Made by a program: the position numbers and the translations under genes
In this document: piece after piece, positions 62,312 to 64,000 of the stretch
How the letters are laid out: each line of letters starts with the position of its first letter
Position numbering within the stretch: the stretch's first letter is position 1
Assembly: GCA_902500825.1 (NCBI GenBank)
Contig: CABVRX010000002.1
Coordinates: 22,353 to 86,352 of the forward strand
Source: an uncultured Nitrospira sp.
GTDB lineage: Bacteria > Nitrospirota > Nitrospiria > Nitrospirales > Nitrospiraceae
Direction: 5' to 3'
DNA length: 64,000 nt
The notes under the pieces: generated by a model
What the model was told of the DNA's origin: nothing
Seen by the model: only the letters and a program-made list of their open reading frames with translations
The model's database searches: none

Positions 62312-64000
62312 ATGTTCTTGAGAAGGAAACCAAAACTGACTTCAACGGGTGGGCGGGCCGAGTCGCCTCGGAAGGTGCCTCAGTCCACGAGGACAAAACA
62401 ATCCTTGCTCTCGCTCGAACCCCGGCTGATGTTCGATGCCGCCGCTGCAGCAACGGCGGCCGAAGTCAATCAAGAACAAGTCGCTCAGGAGCAGGCTGAA
62501 GCTGCGGTTTCAAAAGAAGCCGATGCCGGCGGCGAAACCGCCGAGCACAATGCATCTCAAGATCTCCTTCACGCAATAGAGACCTATCACCCGGGCGAGT
62601 CCACAACTGAGGTGGTTTTTGTTGATCCCACAGTGCCGGACTACAAAACACTGCTGGCCGGTATTGGGCCTAATGTGGAAGTCGTGGTGCTCGATGCCAC
62701 ACGAGATGGAATCGGACAAATCACCGAGTCACTGGCTGGGCGCAGCGGTGTAGATGCCATTCATCTCATCTCGCACGGCAGTTCCGGTGAGTTGCAGCTG
62801 GGCACCGGCACGCTCAACGCACAATCGATGTCTACGGAGTATGCCGACGAATTGGCTGTGATTCGCGAGTCCCTGTCTGATAAGGCCGACCTGTTGGTGT
62901 ATGGATGTAATTTTGCAGAAGGGCAGACAGGACTGGATGCTGTTCAGCAGCTCGCCGATTTGACCGGTGCGGATGTCCAGGCGAGTACCGACGGGACCGG
63001 ACACGTTTCACTCGGGGGAGATTGGGAATTTGAGGTGCACACGGGGAGTATCGAAACGAGCTTGGTGATCAACGACGGTGTCCAAATGAACTGGGCGGGC
63101 TTGCTGGGCACGGAAACCGTTCGCGATGAGTTTTCCAGCGCATCATACAGCAACAACAATGGCACTCAATCATGGTCCAGCAATTGGGCCGAAACGGATG
63201 CCAGGGGCGGCGGAGCAAGTGGCGGAGATGTCCGAGTGAATTCAAGCCAATTGCGGATCGACACCGATACTGTGGGCAATGCGGCCAGTCGGGACGTCAA
63301 TCTAAGCGGTGCCACCAGCGCAACGTTAACCTTTAGTTTCAACAATACACTCACTGGTACCGATCGCATCGAAGCCCGAGTTTCTAATGATGGCGGGGCG
63401 ACCTACGTCACGCTCGCCGGAGGGGTATTCTCAAACGCATTAAATACCGGAAGCGGTAGCATCAGTCTTGATATTACCGGGTATGCATCCGCAAATACGC
63501 GTGTTCAATTCATCGTGACGGGGACAGGGGGCGGCGATCGCTTGTATGTCGACAATGTCCAGGTTAGTTACAACATCCCGAATAGTGCGCCAATCATCAG
63601 GAGCAGCGGAGGTGGCGCAACTGCCTCAATCAGCGTATCGGAAAACAGCACGCCGGTCACCATTGTCTCAGCCACTGACGCGGATGCGGGACAGACACTT
63701 GCCTATTCGATCATCGGCGGAGCCGATGCCGCTCAATTCACGATCGATAACAGTACTGGACAACTAAACTTCATTTCGGCTCCAAACTTTGAAACCCCGA
63801 CAGACACCGGAGGCAACAACGTATATGACGTGACAGTGCAGGTTTCCGACGGCCAGGGCGGAACTGATTCGCAAGCCATTGCCGTGACTGTGACCAACAT
63901 GAATGATGCGCCGACGGACCTGAGCCTGTCGGCAAACACGGTGGCGGAGAACGCGAGAAATGGGACGGTGGTGGGGCGCGTGACGGGAACGGACCCCGAC
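62312..64000 (+). CDS. Giant LEPR/DUF4347/cadherin-repeat surface protein, 3'-truncated
   Basis: Open from ATG 62312 (AAGGAG upstream) to the window end, at least 563 residues; the true 3' end is outside. Residues 35-42 are the LEPRLMFD motif, the hallmark of an N-terminal export-signal class. A low-complexity Ala/Glu/Gln stretch follows. DUF4347 is at about residues 99-250, with HLISHGSSGE (His155) and LVYGCNFAEG (Cys199). From about 430 the sequence is cadherin-like (ENSTPVTIVSATDADAGQTL; VYDVTVQVSDGQGGTDSQAI) with a second unit at the end (SANTVAENARNGTVVGRVTG). There is no Sec signal peptide, so export is expected through the neighbouring TolC/HlyD/M50 proteins. Probable calcium-binding adhesin. 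Confidence 0.88.
   Translation, partial: MFLRRKPKLTSTGGRAESPRKVPQSTRTKQSLLSLEPRLMFDAAAAATAAEVNQEQVAQEQAEAAVSKEADAGGETAEHNASQDLLHAIETYHPGESTTEVVFVDPTVPDYKTLLAGIGPNVEVVVLDATRDGIGQITESLAGRSGVDAIHLISHGSSGELQLGTGTLNAQSMSTEYADELAVIRESLSDKADLLVYGCNFAEGQTGLDAVQQLADLTGADVQASTDGTGHVSLGGDWEFEVHTGSIETSLVINDGVQMNWAGLLGTETVRDEFSSASYSNNNGTQSWSSNWAETDARGGGASGGDVRVNSSQLRIDTDTVGNAASRDVNLSGATSATLTFSFNNTLTGTDRIEARVSNDGGATYVTLAGGVFSNALNTGSGSISLDITGYASANTRVQFIVTGTGGGDRLYVDNVQVSYNIPNSAPIIRSSGGGATASISVSENSTPVTIVSATDADAGQTLAYSIIGGADAAQFTIDNSTGQLNFISAPNFETPTDTGGNNVYDVTVQVSDGQGGTDSQAIAVTVTNMNDAPTDLSLSANTVAENARNGTVVGRVTGTDPD

Noticed and set aside
1..64000. CRISPR arrays, IS elements and toxin-antitoxin pairs
   Set aside because: No repeat-spacer series, no transposase-like ORF with inverted ends, and no recognisable toxin or antitoxin pair was seen.

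Overview
The window is chromosomal DNA from a Gram-negative bacterium of about 55-60% GC. It is densely coded, with many ATGA or GTGA start/stop overlaps and good AGGAG ribosome binding sites. The gene set (two RND efflux operons, Pqi lipid-transport genes, OmpL-like porins, a sigma-54 regulator, GH15, CDGSH and small Zn-ribbon proteins, a giant LEPR/DUF4347 adhesin) looks most like a Nitrospira-type genome. That is inference from family content: there is no rRNA or other phylogenetic marker here. I saw no tRNA, rRNA, CRISPR array or insertion sequence.

Layout. 0-1.7 kb: a lower-GC restriction-modification remnant, made of a 5'-truncated beta-class DNA methyltransferase converging on a frameshifted PD-(D/E)xK endonuclease. 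2-5.3 kb: envelope proteins (Slp lipoprotein, beta-barrel porin, coiled-coil lipoprotein). 5.8-12.5 kb: a redox/stress run of small enzymes (NmrA, DsbA/FrnE, VOC, SnoaL-like, a Rieske-flavodoxin fusion, ROK kinase, acetyltransferase). 12.5-18.4 kb: RND efflux operon 1. 18.4-21.9 kb: pqiA-pqiA-pqiB-pqiC. 22.2-26 kb: a second porin, then two genes each broken by a one-base indel, then DUF5069. 26-33.6 kb: GH15, a repeat protein, a histidine phosphatase, VOC, a Kef-type antiporter, a secreted protein, CDGSH. 33.7-36.8 kb: a sigma-54 activator followed by inverted repeats, a candidate -24/-12 promoter, a 47-codon ORF and DoxX, then a Zn-ribbon and a STAS-like protein. 37-43 kb: RND efflux operon 2, paralogous to operon 1. 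43-52.8 kb: nitroreductase, SDR, AlkA, ferredoxin-MBL, BT1/MFS transporter, a minus-strand group of small genes, Tag, tandem small membrane proteins, DinB. 53-55.9 kb: PilZ-like protein, SSF symporter, response regulator, Zn-ribbon.

56.3 kb to the end: the most interesting locus. A TolC-family outer membrane lipoprotein, a HlyD-like adaptor, a second adaptor with an N-terminal GAF-like region, and a 713-residue M50 (HELGH) metalloprotease/HlyD fusion lie directly upstream of a large protein that starts with a LEPR-type N-terminal motif, DUF4347 and cadherin-like repeats and runs off the window. No ABC ATPase is present. It reads as a type-I-like export or surface-display system in which a membrane metalloprotease-adaptor stands where the ATPase would be expected.

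Four genes carry single-base homopolymer-type frameshifts. These may be assembly errors rather than true pseudogenes, and this matters for any conclusion about gene loss.
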